64,000 bases of DNA from Streptomyces sp. MMG1121 (GTDB lineage Bacteria; Actinomycetota; Actinomycetes; Streptomycetales; Streptomycetaceae), in assembly GCF_001280015.1 (NCBI RefSeq), contig NZ_LGDV01000001.1:424909-488908 (forward strand). The letters run 5' to 3'. The translations under genes were made by a program, and so were the position numbers. This document shows positions 24,712 through 34,386 of this stretch, piece by piece (within the stretch, counting starts at the first letter, position 1; every line of letters begins with the position of its first letter). Below the pieces are notes generated by a model. It was not told where the DNA came from, ran no database searches, and was given only the letters and a program-made list of their open reading frames with translations.

Positions 24712-25137
24712 TCAGCGCTTGGCGCTCTTCGGAGTCGACAGCTTGCTGCCGTTCCAGTCCTTGCCCGCGCTGATGCTCTTGGTCTGCGACAGGCCGGCCG
24801 TCTGCGTCGCGTCGTTGACGTCGCTGGGCTCGACGTACCCGTCCCGCCCGGTCTTCGGCGTCAGCAGGACGATGTGGCCGTCCTCCTCGAGGAACCCGAT
24901 GGCATCGACCAGCGCGTCCGTCAGGTCGCCGTCTTCGTCACGGAACCACAGCAACACGGCATCGGCCACGTCGTCGTAGTCCTCGTCCACCAGCTCGGTG
25001 CCGGTGGCCTGCTCGATGGACTCACGGAGTTCCTGGTCGACGTCGTCGTCGTAGCCGATCTCCTGGACCACCTGGTCGGGCTGGAAACCCAGCCTGACGG
25101 CCAGGCTCGTCTCCGCGTGGTCCGCGGTCGCGCTCAC
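24712..25137 (-). CDS. DUF3052 family protein
   Basis: The 141-residue acidic product matches DUF3052: ARLGF-like AVRLGFQPDQVVQEIGYDDD, LVDEDYDDVADAVLLWFRDEDGDLTD, IVLLTPKTGRDGYVEPSDV and AGLSQTKSISAGKDWNG. The family is conserved in actinomycetes and often lies beside aceE; function unknown. The GTG at 25137 is chosen over the ATG at 25155 because AGGAGGCAGACC lies directly before it. Confidence 0.88.
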   Translation of the reverse strand: MSATADHAETSLAVRLGFQPDQVVQEIGYDDDVDQELRESIEQATGTELVDEDYDDVADAVLLWFRDEDGDLTDALVDAIGFLEEDGHIVLLTPKTGRDGYVEPSDVNDATQTAGLSQTKSISAGKDWNGSKLSTPKSAKR

Positions 25138-25543
25138 GGTCTGCCTCCTGATCATGTCTTTAGGGAATAACTCAGCCACGCGCGTGCGCGTGGTGCTTGG
25201 CCGTAGTCCACACGGGCGGGGCGGATCGCGCAAGTACCCGGCCCTCCGGACCGCCGAAACGGTGACGATCCCGACCTTGTCACCGCAACTCCCGGCACCG
25301 TATCGCGATCCAGCGTTGCCCACATCACACCAGTTTGCCCGATTTGTAACGCTTGGAATCATCTCTGAATCATCCGGCGATACGTCTCTCGAACGCCCTT
25401 GCCAAACATGTCACACCCCGGGCGTATCGTTGCGTTTTGACTGATGGAGCTACCGGTGGAGATGACGTGCGCCGCCCCGAGGTACACGATGGGGACGGTG
25501 TAGGCAGGTGCAGAAACTGGCCCTCTGACAGGTAAGGAACAGC
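25138..25543. other. 406-base divergent intergenic region between DUF3052 and aceE
   Basis: It holds the DUF3052 ribosome site, a perfect 8-bp hairpin at 25176-25193, two direct copies of GAATCATC at 25356-25363 and 25367-25374, and the aceE leader. Two weak promoter candidates for aceE are TTGCCA at 25399 with a -10 near 25422, and TTGACT at 25437. I see no gene. Confidence 0.5.
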
Positions 25544-28291
25544 GTGGCTTCCGGATCCGATCGCAACCCGATCATCATTGGCGGCCTTCCGAGTCAGGTT
25601 CCTGACTTCGATCCCGAAGAGACCCAGGAGTGGCTCGACTCCCTCGACGCCGCCGTGGACGAACGCGGCCGGGAGCGGGCCCGCTATCTCATGCTCCGGC
25701 TGATCGAGCGGGCCCGCGAGAAGCGCGTGGCCGTGCCCGAGATGCGCAGCACGGACTACGTCAACACGATCCCGACCAAGAGCGAGCCGTTCTTCCCGGG
25801 CAACGAGGAGATCGAGCGCAAGATCCTCAACGCGACCCGCTGGAACGCGGCCGTGATGGTCTCGCGCGCCCAGCGCCCCGGCATCGGCGTCGGCGGCCAC
25901 ATCGCCACCTTCGCCTCCTCCGCCTCGCTCTACGACGTCGGCTTCAACCACTTCTTCCGCGGCAAGGACGAGGGCGACGGCGGCGACCAGGTCTTCTTCC
26001 AGGGCCACGCCTCCCCCGGCATCTACGCACGCGCGTACCTGCTCGACCGGCTCACCGAGGACCAGCTCGACGGCTTCCGCCAGGAGAAGTCGAAGTACCC
26101 GAACGGCCTGTCCAGCTACCCCCATCCGCGCTCCATGCCGGACTTCTGGGAGTTCCCGACCGTCTCCATGGGCCTCGGCCCGCTCGGCGCGATCTTCCAG
26201 GCGCGGATGAACCGCTACATGGAGGCGCGCGGTATCGCGGACACCTCCAAGTCCCACGTCTGGGCGTTCCTCGGCGACGGCGAGATGGACGAGCCGGAGT
26301 CGCTCGGCCAGCTGTCCATCGCCGCCCGCGAGGGCCTGGACAACCTGACCTTCGTCGTCAACTGCAACCTCCAGCGGCTCGACGGCCCGGTGCGCGGCAA
26401 CGGCAAGATCATCCAGGAGCTGGAGTCGATCTTCCGGGGTGCCGGCTGGAACGTGATCAAGCTGATCTGGGACCGCACCTGGGACCCGCTGCTCGCCCAG
26501 GACCGCGACGGCATCCTGGTCAACAGGATGAACACGACCCCGGACGGCCAGTTCCAGACGTACGCCACGGAGTCCGGCGCGTACATCCGCGACCACTTCT
26601 TCGGCGACGACCACCGGCTGCGCGCGATGGTCGAGAACATGACCGACGACCAGATCCTGCACCTGGGCCGCGGCGGTCACGACCACCGCAAGATCTACGC
26701 GGCGTTCCAGGCGGCCAAGGAGCACAAGGGCCAGCCCACGGTCATCCTGGCCAAGACGATCAAGGGCTGGACCCTGGGCCCCAACTTCGAGAGCCGCAAC
26801 GCCACGCACCAGATGAAGAAGCTGACGGTCGACGACCTCAAGCGCTTCCGGGACCGTCTGCACCTGCCGATCTCCGACAAGGAACTGGAGTCCGGCGCGC
26901 CGCCGTACTACCACCCGGGCCGGGACACGGACGAGATCCAGTACATGCACGACATGCGCAAGCAGTGCGGCGGGTACGTCCCCACGCGCGTGGTGCGCTC
27001 CCAGCCGCTCGCGCTGCCGGACGACAAGACGTACGCGGGCGTGAAGAAGGGCTCGGGTCAGCAGTCCATCGCCACGACGATGGCGTTCGTCCGGCTCCTC
27101 AAGGACCTCATGCGGGACAAGGAGATCGGCAGGCGCTTCGTACTGATCGCGCCGGACGAGTACCGCACGTTCGGCATGGACTCCTTCTTCCCGAGCGCGA
27201 AGATCTACAACCCGCTGGGCCAGCAGTACGAGTCGGTGGACCGCGAGCTGCTGCTCGCCTACAAGGAGTCGCCGACCGGCCAGATGCTGCACGACGGCAT
27301 CTCCGAGGCGGGCTGCACGGCCTCGCTGATCGCGGCGGGCTCGGCCTACGCCACGCACGGCGAGCCGCTGATCCCGGTGTACGTCTTCTACTCGATGTTC
27401 GGTTTCCAGCGCACCGGCGACCAGTTCTGGCAGATGGCCGACCAGCTGGCGCGCGGTTTCGTCCTGGGCGCGACCGCCGGCCGTACGACCCTGACCGGTG
27501 AGGGTCTCCAGCACGCCGACGGCCACTCGCAGCTGCTCGCCTCGACCAACCCGGCGTGCGTGGCCTACGACCCGGCGTACGCGTACGAGATCGCGCACAT
27601 CGTGCAGGACGGCCTGCGCCGGATGTACGGCGGCGACGCCGAGCACCCCCACGGCGAGGACGTCTTCTACTACCTGACCGTCTACAACGAGCCCATCCAG
27701 CACCCGGCCGAGCCGGCGGACGTGGACGTCGAGGGCATCCTCAGGGGCGTTCACAGGATCGGCGAGGGCACGGCGGGCACGATCCCGGCGCAGATCATGG
27801 CGTCGGGCGTGGCGGTCCCCTGGGCGCTTCAGGCGCAGCAGATCCTCGCCGAGGAGTGGAACGTGCGCGCCGACGTCTGGTCGGCGACCTCCTGGAACGA
27901 GCTGCGCCGCGAGGCGGTGGCGTGCGAGGAGCACAATCTGCTGCATCCGGAGGAGGAGCAGCGGGTGCCGTACGTGACGCGGAAACTCAGCGGCGCCGAG
28001 GGTCCGTTCGTGGCCGTGTCCGACTGGATGCGATCGGTTCCGGACCAGATCGCGCGGTGGGTGCCGGGCACGTACCAGTCGCTGGGCGCGGACGGCTTCG
28101 GCTTCGCCGACACCCGGGGCGCGGCGCGTCGCTTCTTCCACATCGACGCGCAGTCGATCGTCGTCGCGGTACTGACCGAGCTGGCACGCGAGGGCAAGGT
28201 CGACCGCTCCGTACTGAAGCAGGCCATCGACCGGTACCAGCTGCTGGACGTCACGGCGGCGCATCCGGGGGCGGCGGGCGGCGACGCGTAG
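25544..28291 (+). CDS. aceE: Pyruvate dehydrogenase E1 component, homodimeric
   Basis: The 915-residue enzyme uses thiamine diphosphate to decarboxylate pyruvate and acetylate E2, producing acetyl-CoA. The ThDP motif [12 protein letters not shown]...NCNLQ is present near residue 245, and [23 protein letters not shown] and GYGFADTRG-like regions match the AceE type rather than the two-subunit E1. The GTG start at 25544 is preceded by AGGTAAGGA. E2 and E3 are not adjacent, so the gene is monocistronic with a hairpin after it. It supplies acetyl-CoA for the fatty-acid genes further along. Confidence 0.96.
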   Translation: MASGSDRNPIIIGGLPSQVPDFDPEETQEWLDSLDAAVDERGRERARYLMLRLIERAREKRVAVPEMRSTDYVNTIPTKSEPFFPGNEEIERKILNATRWNAAVMVSRAQRPGIGVGGHIATFASSASLYDVGFNHFFRGKDEGDGGDQVFFQGHASPGIYARAYLLDRLTEDQLDGFRQEKSKYPNGLSSYPHPRSMPDFWEFPTVSMGLGPLGAIFQARMNRYMEARGIADTSKSHVWAFLGDGEMDEPESLGQLSIAAREGLDNLTFVVNCNLQRLDGPVRGNGKIIQELESIFRGAGWNVIKLIWDRTWDPLLAQDRDGILVNRMNTTPDGQFQTYATESGAYIRDHFFGDDHRLRAMVENMTDDQILHLGRGGHDHRKIYAAFQAAKEHKGQPTVILAKTIKGWTLGPNFESRNATHQMKKLTVDDLKRFRDRLHLPISDKELESGAPPYYHPGRDTDEIQYMHDMRKQCGGYVPTRVVRSQPLALPDDKTYAGVKKGSGQQSIATTMAFVRLLKDLMRDKEIGRRFVLIAPDEYRTFGMDSFFPSAKIYNPLGQQYESVDRELLLAYKESPTGQMLHDGISEAGCTASLIAAGSAYATHGEPLIPVYVFYSMFGFQRTGDQFWQMADQLARGFVLGATAGRTTLTGEGLQHADGHSQLLASTNPACVAYDPAYAYEIAHIVQDGLRRMYGGDAEHPHGEDVFYYLTVYNEPIQHPAEPADVDVEGILRGVHRIGEGTAGTIPAQIMASGVAVPWALQAQQILAEEWNVRADVWSATSWNELRREAVACEEHNLLHPEEEQRVPYVTRKLSGAEGPFVAVSDWMRSVPDQIARWVPGTYQSLGADGFGFADTRGAARRFFHIDAQSIVVAVLTELAREGKVDRSVLKQAIDRYQLLDVTAAHPGAAGGDA

Positions 28292-28321
28292 TGCTCCGCG
28301 GGTAGGCCGGTAGTCGGCTGC

Positions 28322-28356
28322 GGGCGCGTGGGGCCGGTCGCACGGCCCCCGCGCCC
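28322..28356. terminator. Terminator hairpin after aceE
   Basis: Bases 28322-28335 pair with 28344-28356 with one bulged T, forming a long GC stem and 8-base loop 30 bases after the aceE stop. Confidence 0.65.
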
Positions 28357-28382
28357 GTTCGGGGCGCGTTTACGATGCGGGC

Positions 28383-29204
28383 ATGAACGATCAGTCGGCG
28401 CAGGCGCGTTGGGAACGGCGTACCCAACGGCCGTTGCTGGCGCTGGCGGTGGTGTTCGCCGTCGCCTACGCCGTGCCGATCGTGGACAACCCCGCGAGTC
28501 CGCCGCTGACCCTGGTCTGCACCGCCACGGAGTGGGCGGTGTGGGGGGTGTTCGCGGTGGACTACCTGATACGCCTCGCGCTCACCCGGCGGCGCCGGCA
28601 GTTCGTCCGCACACACTGGATAGACCTGTGCGCGGTGGTGCTGCCGCTGCTGCAGCCGCTGCGTCTGCTGCGGATGGTGTCGACGCTGCTCCTGGTGGGG
28701 CGGCGGGCGCGGATGGCCTCGCAGATCCGGCTGACGACGTACGTCGGCGGGTCGGTGATCGGGCTGCTGATGTTCGGCTCGCTGGCGGTGCTGTCCGTGG
28801 AGCGGGACTCGCCGAAGGGGAACATCCGCACGCTGGGTGACGCGGTGTGGTGGTCCTTCACGACGATGACGACGGTCGGATACGGCGACCACGCGCCGAC
28901 GACCGGTCTGGGCCGGATGATCGCCGTCGGCCTGATGCTGTCCGGGATCGCGCTGCTGGGTGTGGTGACCGCGAACATCGCCGCGTGGTTCATCTCGCGG
29001 TTCGAGAAGGACGACGTGGAGGAACGCCGCCAGACGGAGGCGATCGCGGTCCTGACCGAGGAAGTCCGCCTGCTGCGGGCGGAGGTGGCCCGGTTGGCCA
29101 CCGTGCCGGAAGGGGCGCGGGGCTGTGCCGACGTGCGGCTCCGCCACGTGGGCGCGACAGGCCACGGCGCACCCGGCAGCGAAACCGCGGCCCCACCCCC
29201 GTAG
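28383..29204 (+). CDS. Potassium channel family protein (six-helix voltage-gated type)
   Basis: The 273-residue protein has helices near 18-38, 44-66, 80-95, 98-105 and 122-138, then a pore loop and the selectivity filter TTVGYGD (163-169), then a last helix (IAVGLMLSGIALLGVVTANIAAWF). An arginine-rich fourth segment (RLLRMVSTLLLVGRRARM) is voltage-sensor-like but poor in regular R-repeats. A cytoplasmic coiled coil follows (VEERRQTEAIAVLTEEVRLLRAEV). The last 35 residues are encoded by a dispersed intergenic repeat, so the natural C-terminus was probably lost or extended by its insertion. Confidence 0.88.
   Translation: MNDQSAQARWERRTQRPLLALAVVFAVAYAVPIVDNPASPPLTLVCTATEWAVWGVFAVDYLIRLALTRRRRQFVRTHWIDLCAVVLPLLQPLRLLRMVSTLLLVGRRARMASQIRLTTYVGGSVIGLLMFGSLAVLSVERDSPKGNIRTLGDAVWWSFTTMTTVGYGDHAPTTGLGRMIAVGLMLSGIALLGVVTANIAAWFISRFEKDDVEERRQTEAIAVLTEEVRLLRAEVARLATVPEGARGCADVRLRHVGATGHGAPGSETAAPPP
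29113..29165 (+). repeat. Dispersed intergenic repeat captured in the channel's 3' end
   Basis: GGGGCGCGGGGCTGTGCCGA is followed by CGTGCGGCTCCGCCACGTGG and GCGCGACAGGCCACGGCGCA. The same core occurs on the other strand at 5085-5155. Here it is translated as part of the channel C-terminus. Confidence 0.6.
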
Positions 29205-29231
29205 CCGCCCGGCCGAAGCGCCGCCGGCAGA

Positions 29232-29258
29232 CGCGCGCTGCCCCCTCCGCAGCGCGCG
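29232..29258. terminator. Hairpin after the potassium channel gene
   Basis: A perfect 10-bp GC stem (29232-29241 with 29249-29258) with a 7-base loop lies 27 bases after the stop. Confidence 0.55.
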
Positions 29259-29341
29259 CCGCAGACCGGCCATCCCCCATGTCCTGCGGAGGACTTGACC
29301 CACTGTGACCTGCGGCGCACGCTCGGAGCGAGGGATCTTGA

Positions 29342-29370
29342 GCGGAGTCACCCTGATAGGGGAACTCCGC
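29342..29370. terminator. Hairpin after the MFS transporter gene
   Basis: On the minus strand the MFS stop at 29383 is followed by an interrupted stem: 29342-29348 with 29364-29370, and inner 29351-29354 with 29358-29361. Confidence 0.5.
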
Positions 29371-29382
29371 CGCACAGAGGCC

Positions 29383-31002
29383 TCAGATGTGGCCCACGCC
29401 CGCACCGGCCTCGGCGTTCGCGCCCCGCTTGGTGAGCAGCGCGACGAGGATGGCGACCGCCGCCACGCCCGCCGCGACCAGGGAGGCGAGGCTCATACCG
29501 GAGATGAACGTGTGGTGCGCGACCTCGGTGATCTTCGCGGCGACCGGTTCCGGCGTGCCCTTGGCCACCGGAGCCACGCCGACCTGGACCGCCTCGGAGG
29601 CCTTGCCCAGCTGCTCCGGGGTCAGCTTCGGCAGCCCCGCCCCCGTCCAGTTGCCCGCCAGGTCGCTGTCGACCTTGGAGGCCATCACCGCGCCCAGCAC
29701 GGCCGTACCGAGACTGCCGCCGATCTGCATGCCCGCCTGCTGGAGGCCGCCCGCGACCCCGGACAGCTCCATGGGGGCGTTGCCGACGATCACCTCGGTG
29801 GCGCCGACCATGACCGGCGCGAGACCGAGGCCGAGCAGCGCGAACCAGATCGACATCACGGCGCTGCCGGTGTCGGCCGTGAGCGTCGACATGCCGTACA
29901 TCGCGACGGCGGTCGCGGCCATGCCGCCGGCCAGCGGGATGCGCGGGCCGAACCTGGTGATCGCCGCGCCGGCCAGCGGCGAGCCGACGATCATCATGCC
30001 GGTGAGCGGCAGCAGATGCAGACCGGCCTCGATCGGGCTCTGGCCGTGCACGTTCTGGAGGTAGAACGTCACGAAGAACAGGCCGCCCATGAAGGCGATG
30101 GCCATCAGGACCATCAGGACCACGCCCGCCGACAGCGGCACGGAGCGGAACAGGCTCAGCGGGATCAGCGGCTCGGCGACCCGCTTCTCCCAGACGGCGA
30201 AGACCACGAAGAGCAGCACCGAGACGGCGATGAAGGTCCAGGTCTTGCCGTCGCCCCAGCCCCACGCCGGGGCCTTGATGAGCGCCCAGACCAGGCAGAA
30301 CATCGCGCCGGAGAGCAGCGCGATGCCGAGGATGTCGAAGGAGCGCGGGGCGTTCTCGGCGCGGTGGTCGCGCAGGATCAGCAGGCCCAGGATGAGGGCG
30401 AGGGCACCGACCGGCACGTTGATGAAGAACACCGACTGCCAGCTGACGCGCTCGACGAGGACACCGCCGAGGATCGGGCCGCCCGCGGTGGACGCGCCGA
30501 TCACCATGCCCCAGATGCCGATCGCCATGTTGAGCTTCTCGGCCGGGAAGGTGGCCCGCAGCAGGCCGAGCGCGGCCGGCATCAGCAGCGCGCCGAACAG
30601 GCCCTGGAAGACGCGGAAGGTGACGACCGCGGCGATGCTGTTCGACAGCCCGATGGCGCCGGAGGCGGCGGCGAAGCCGGTCACGCCTATCAGGAAGGTC
30701 TGCCGGTGCCCGAAGCGGTCACCGAGCTTGCCCGCGGTGATCAGGGAGACCGCGAGGGCGAGGAAGTACCCGTTGGTGATCCACTGGACGTCGGCGAAGC
30801 TCGCCTTGAGGTCCTTTTGGATCGCGGGGTTCGCGATGGCCACGATGGTGCCGTCGAGGGCCACCATCATGACCCCTACGGCGACGGTGATGAGGGTGAG
30901 CCACGGATGGCCGCGCAGCCCCGTGGCCGGGGTCGCCTCCAGCGGGGCTGCCGGTGCCTTGTCCCCCGGCCCCGAGGCGTCGACGGTGGTCTGACTAGTC
31001 AT
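29383..31002 (-). CDS. MFS multidrug transporter (DHA2, 14-helix type)
   Basis: The 539-residue protein has fourteen hydrophobic helices and the DHA2 signatures VALDGTIVAIANPAIQ in helix 1, GKLGDRFGHRQTFLIG in the loop between helices 2 and 3, and the antiporter motif region GPILGGVLVERVSWQSVFFIN in helix 5. It probably exports drugs or small metabolites using the proton gradient. It is divergent from a TetR gene across a 66-base gap containing operator-like repeats. A TAGCCT hexamer lies 7 bases before the ATG, suggesting a leaderless transcript repressed by the TetR protein. Confidence 0.9.
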   Translation of the reverse strand: MTSQTTVDASGPGDKAPAAPLEATPATGLRGHPWLTLITVAVGVMMVALDGTIVAIANPAIQKDLKASFADVQWITNGYFLALAVSLITAGKLGDRFGHRQTFLIGVTGFAAASGAIGLSNSIAAVVTFRVFQGLFGALLMPAALGLLRATFPAEKLNMAIGIWGMVIGASTAGGPILGGVLVERVSWQSVFFINVPVGALALILGLLILRDHRAENAPRSFDILGIALLSGAMFCLVWALIKAPAWGWGDGKTWTFIAVSVLLFVVFAVWEKRVAEPLIPLSLFRSVPLSAGVVLMVLMAIAFMGGLFFVTFYLQNVHGQSPIEAGLHLLPLTGMMIVGSPLAGAAITRFGPRIPLAGGMAATAVAMYGMSTLTADTGSAVMSIWFALLGLGLAPVMVGATEVIVGNAPMELSGVAGGLQQAGMQIGGSLGTAVLGAVMASKVDSDLAGNWTGAGLPKLTPEQLGKASEAVQVGVAPVAKGTPEPVAAKITEVAHHTFISGMSLASLVAAGVAAVAILVALLTKRGANAEAGAGVGHI

Positions 31003-31009
31003 ACGTTCG

Positions 31010-31064
31010 AGGCTAGTGACAGGCACTGACAATTGACAAAGGAATTCACAAGTCAGTAACTGAC
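31010..31064. promoter_or_regulatory. Overlapping divergent promoters and TetR operator candidates
   Basis: For tetR: TTGACA (31033-31038), 17 bases, GTAACT (31056-31061), ATG 7 bases later. For the transporter: TTGTCA (31039-31034), 18 bases, TAGCCT (31015-31010), ATG 7 bases later. The perfect palindrome GTCAGT-A-ACTGAC (31052-31064) covers the tetR -10, and a related GTGACA-GGC-ACTGAC (31016-31030) lies between the transporter elements. One repressor could block both. Confidence 0.6.
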
Positions 31065-31068
31065 ACAT

Positions 31069-31695
31069 ATGGAAACGCTGCGCGAACGCAAGAAACAGCG
31101 CACCCGGGAGTCGCTCCTTCGAGCCGCTCTCGAGCTGTTCACGACCCAGGGGTACGAGCACACGACGGTCGACGAGATCGCCGGGGCCGTCGACGTCTCG
31201 CAGCGCACCTTCTTCCGGTACTTCGCCGGCAAGGAGGACGCGGCCTTCGCGGTGCAGGACGTGACCGAACGGCACTTCCTGGCGTGCGTACGGGCGCGGC
31301 CCGCGCACGAGGCGCCGATGGAGGCGTTGCGCCAGGCCATGCTGGAGGGCTGGGACGCGATCCGCGAGACCGTCGAGGCGTCGGTCCCGGTCGAGCTGTA
31401 TCTGCGCATGTACCGGACGATCGAGTCGACCCCCGCGCTGCTCGCCGCCCATCTGCGCCGCTCGGCCGCGACGGAGGAGACCATCGCGCGCGTGCTGGCC
31501 GAGCGCGAGGGCGTCGACGTGGAATCCGACCCGCGGCCGCGGCTGGCGGTGGCCGTGTTCGGCGCAGTGATAAGGGTCACCGAGCGACAGTGGTGCACGG
31601 GTGAGGACTTCAGCCTGGAGTCGATCCGTCAACTCACCGCGTCGTACCTCGATCAGGTGGGTCCGGCACTCACCGGGAACTGGCGTGTGAAATGA
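31069..31695 (+). CDS. TetR-family regulator of the adjacent MFS transporter
   Basis: The 208-residue product has the TetR helix-turn-helix near residues 10-55: RTRESLLRAALELFTTQGYEHTTVDEIA, then AVDVSQRTFFRYFAGKEDA. The C-terminal domain is the variable ligand-binding bundle. It lies divergent from the transporter, the usual layout for a drug-responsive repressor. No Shine-Dalgarno sequence precedes the ATG and a -10 lies 7 bases upstream, so the message is probably leaderless. Confidence 0.9.
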   Translation: METLRERKKQRTRESLLRAALELFTTQGYEHTTVDEIAGAVDVSQRTFFRYFAGKEDAAFAVQDVTERHFLACVRARPAHEAPMEALRQAMLEGWDAIRETVEASVPVELYLRMYRTIESTPALLAAHLRRSAATEETIARVLAEREGVDVESDPRPRLAVAVFGAVIRVTERQWCTGEDFSLESIRQLTASYLDQVGPALTGNWRVK

Positions 31696-31787
31696 GATCG
31701 TTGACGGGCCGTTCGATCTTCGGCGAAACGTGATACCTGTCACTCGGTTACCGCGAGACCGTCCCGTTCTCCTAGTGTGTCCTCCCA

Positions 31788-33005
31788 GTGACTTCCTTCG
31801 ACTCCTCCCCGCAACTGAACGTCTGGCGCGCACTGCTGGCGCTGGCCGTGGTGTTCGTGATGCTCGCGACAACCGGCTGGACCGCCCTGCGGACCCACCC
31901 GGAGTCGACGGCGCTGCAGGCCTCTCTCACCAAGTGGGAGCACGGCTACCTCCACGGCCGCCACCTGCCGGACCCCGAGGCCGACCCGGCGCGGCTCACG
32001 CGTTTCTTCGCCTCGCTCACCCCCGGCGACCGCGACCGCCTCGCCCACCGCTACCCGCTGGCGGTCGGCAACATGAACGGCGCCCCCGTCACCCTGCGCT
32101 ACCGCGCCAACCACATCGCGTTGGACCAGGCCCGCAAGGTCGAGAAGGAACGCATGCACGACGGCCGGCTCAGCGCGGCCGGACACCAGGACGCGGGCCG
32201 CCGCATGCACCGCTACGAGTCCCTGCTGACCCCCGGCCGGCAGATCCTCGCCTTCGACCCCGAGGGCTCGGGCCGGATCGCCGAGGTGCTCGGCGACCTG
32301 GACAAGGCCCAGCGGATCTCGGTCGTCGTCCCCGGCGTCGACACCGACGTGCTCACCTTCCAGAAGACCAACAACCCGTACACCGCCCCGGTCGGCATCG
32401 CCAAGGCCCTGTACGGGGCGGAGCGCACGGCGAGCCCGGGCACCCGCACGGCCGTGATCGCCTGGGCCGACTACACCGCGCCCGACGGGCTCGGCGTGGA
32501 CGCGGCCACCGGGCTGCGCGCCGCGGAGGGCGCCGTACGGCTGAACGCCCTGCTGGACGCCCTGCCCGGCCGGGCCCCGGTGGCGATGATCTGCCACAGC
32601 TACGGCTCGGTGGTCTGCGGGGTGGCCGCGCACGACATGCCCCGCCGGGTGTCCGACATAGCGGTGGCCGCGAGCCCCGGCATGCGGGTCTCCAAGGCCT
32701 CCCACCTGCGCACCTCGGCCCGGGTGTGGGCGATGCGGGACGCCACCGACTGGATCCAGGACGTGCCGTATCTGGAGCTGGGCGGGCTCGGGCACGGTGC
32801 CGACCCGGTGTCCTCGGCGTTCGGCGCACGCGTGCTGTCCGCCCACGATGCCCAGGGTCACGCCGGCTACTTCCAGCCGGGCACGGACAGCCTGCGCAAC
32901 CTCGCGGACGTCGGCGTCGGCGCGTACGACGCGGTGACGTGCGCACGCGAGAACGACGCGTGCCAGGCCGGTGCGCCCGGCACGGCGACGGCCGGACGCG
33001 CGTAG
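31788..33005 (+). CDS. Alpha/beta hydrolase (DUF1023 family)
   Basis: The 405-residue product has an N-terminal membrane segment (VWRALLALAVVFVMLATTGW) and the DUF1023 domain: ISVVVPGVDTDVLTF and VAMICHSYGSVVCG, with nucleophile Ser271, ADPVSSAFG and GHAGYFQPGTDSL supplying probable acid and histidine. It is probably an anchored or secreted esterase-like enzyme; substrate unknown. The start is GTG at 31788; TAGTGT lies 8 bases upstream and no ribosome site is visible. Confidence 0.8.
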   Translation: MTSFDSSPQLNVWRALLALAVVFVMLATTGWTALRTHPESTALQASLTKWEHGYLHGRHLPDPEADPARLTRFFASLTPGDRDRLAHRYPLAVGNMNGAPVTLRYRANHIALDQARKVEKERMHDGRLSAAGHQDAGRRMHRYESLLTPGRQILAFDPEGSGRIAEVLGDLDKAQRISVVVPGVDTDVLTFQKTNNPYTAPVGIAKALYGAERTASPGTRTAVIAWADYTAPDGLGVDAATGLRAAEGAVRLNALLDALPGRAPVAMICHSYGSVVCGVAAHDMPRRVSDIAVAASPGMRVSKASHLRTSARVWAMRDATDWIQDVPYLELGGLGHGADPVSSAFGARVLSAHDAQGHAGYFQPGTDSLRNLADVGVGAYDAVTCARENDACQAGAPGTATAGRA

Positions 33006-33071
33006 AAACAGCAGGAAGTGCGGTCTGCGCGGGTGGCGACGGAGGAGCACGTGCCGCATACGATGAGCCGC

Positions 33072-33920
33072 ATGGGTGACGTACTGGCGGGTTTTCATGC
33101 CGTCTGGGAGTTCGAGTCCGACTCCGTGCTCATCCGTTACGAACGGGGGATTCGAACACCGAAGCTCTTCCAGGCGCTCGGCGAACGGCGTGTCCCGCTG
33201 TCCGCGTTCGAGGGCGTGAGTCTCGCCCCGGGCAAGCGCGGCACCGTCGTCCTGCGTCTGCTGCCGCGCGCCGGCGCCGATCCGCTGCTGGAGGCCGCGG
33301 CCGGGCAGCTGAAGGAGGGCTCCGATCCGTACCGGCTGGTGCTGCCGGCCGAGCGGGAGACGCTCGCCGAGTACTACGCGGACGAGCTGAAGGGGCTGCT
33401 GACCGAGTCCGGCCCCACCGACAGCCATCTGGTGGCCGCGCCCGAGGCGCCGCTGCACTTCAAGGCGTACGACGGGAAGGCGTCCTTCGACGGGACGTCC
33501 GTGCAGTTCCGCTGGTCCTGGACGGGCGCGTCCTCGGCGAAGTGGAAGGCGGGCGACCAGAGCTTTCCGGTGGCCGGCCTGAGCGGAGTGGAGTGGCGGT
33601 CGCCGGAGGTCTTCGAGGGGCATCTGCGGCTGATCGCGCGCTCGGCCGACACGGCGCCCGCCGCGCAGCCCGACCAGGACCCGGCGGCCGTCGTCTTCGG
33701 GCTCGGGTACGGACCGGTGCACGAGTCACTGCCGTTCGCCGCCGCGGTCCTCGCGGCCGTACGCACGAAGGGGCCGGTACCCGCGGTACCGGCCCCGGCG
33801 CGACGGGATCCCGCGGACATCGCCGAGCGGATCCGGCATCTCGGGGAGCTCCATCAGGCCGGGCTGGTCACCGACGAGGAGTTCTCCTCGAAGAAGGCCG
33901 AACTGCTGGCGGAGCTCTAA
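33072..33920 (+). CDS. DUF4429 and SHOCT domain protein
   Basis: The 282-residue product has MGDVLAGFHAVWEFESDSVLIRYER at its start, a duplicated DUF4429 (PH-like) domain with LHFKAYDGKASFDGTSVQFRWSW in the second copy, and a C-terminal SHOCT motif (DIAERIRHLGELHQAGLVTDEEFSSKKAELLAEL region). SHOCT segments mediate oligomerisation or binding to other proteins. Role unknown. I chose the ATG at 33072 because TACGAT lies 7 bases before it; ATG 33063 or a GTG further up is possible. Confidence 0.8.
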   Translation: MGDVLAGFHAVWEFESDSVLIRYERGIRTPKLFQALGERRVPLSAFEGVSLAPGKRGTVVLRLLPRAGADPLLEAAAGQLKEGSDPYRLVLPAERETLAEYYADELKGLLTESGPTDSHLVAAPEAPLHFKAYDGKASFDGTSVQFRWSWTGASSAKWKAGDQSFPVAGLSGVEWRSPEVFEGHLRLIARSADTAPAAQPDQDPAAVVFGLGYGPVHESLPFAAAVLAAVRTKGPVPAVPAPARRDPADIAERIRHLGELHQAGLVTDEEFSSKKAELLAEL

Positions 33921-33924
33921 GGGG

Positions 33925-34380
33925 TCAGCGCTCCGTGGCGTAGAAGCTGATCTTCCGGTCGAGGACGGACAGGGTGTCGTGCAGCTCCGCGATGCGGGTC
34001 AGCACGTCCCTGCGGGTCGACTCCAGCAGTTCCTGGCGCTCCGCGTACGTGCTCTCGCCCTCCCGCACCAGTTCCGCGTACCGCACCATGTCCGCCACCG
34101 GCATGCCCGTCAGCCGCAGCTTGGTCACGAAGTCCAGCCAGTCCAGGTCGCGGTTGCTGTAGCGGCGCTGGCCGGTGTGGGAGCGGTCGACGTGCGGCAT
34201 CAGGCCGATCCGCTCGTACCAGCGCAGGGTGTGCGCGGTGAGGCCGGTGAAGGCGACGACCTCGCTGATCGTGTAGCGGTCCTCACCGTCGGGGCGCGGA
34301 TGGCGTCTGGGCGGGGCGGAGCAGATGTCTGCGGGAGCCGTGCGTGCGGTGTCCGCCGGCGTGGTCTGCATCACCGTCAT
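33925..34380 (-). CDS. MerR-family transcriptional regulator
   Basis: The 151-residue product has the MerR DNA-binding domain, YTISEVVAFTGLTAHTLRWYERIGLM at about 36-61 followed by QRRYSNRDLDWLDFVTKLR, then a dimer coiled coil with LLESTRRDVLTRIAELHDTLSVLDRK. No conserved metal-binding cysteines are visible in the C-terminal part, so it resembles the AdhR/NmlR or small-molecule class. Its promoter has the 19-base spacer typical of MerR-controlled promoters, suggesting autoregulation. The TAGCGT -10 lies 6 bases before the ATG. Confidence 0.88.
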   Translation of the reverse strand: MTVMQTTPADTARTAPADICSAPPRRHPRPDGEDRYTISEVVAFTGLTAHTLRWYERIGLMPHVDRSHTGQRRYSNRDLDWLDFVTKLRLTGMPVADMVRYAELVREGESTYAERQELLESTRRDVLTRIAELHDTLSVLDRKISFYATER

Positions 34381-34386
34381 GACCCC

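Noticed and set aside
25370..28264. A 964-residue open frame antisense to aceE
   Set aside because: It mirrors the aceE codons; the protein is Arg/Val/Asp-rich with no family motif, and its frame is open only because of high GC content.
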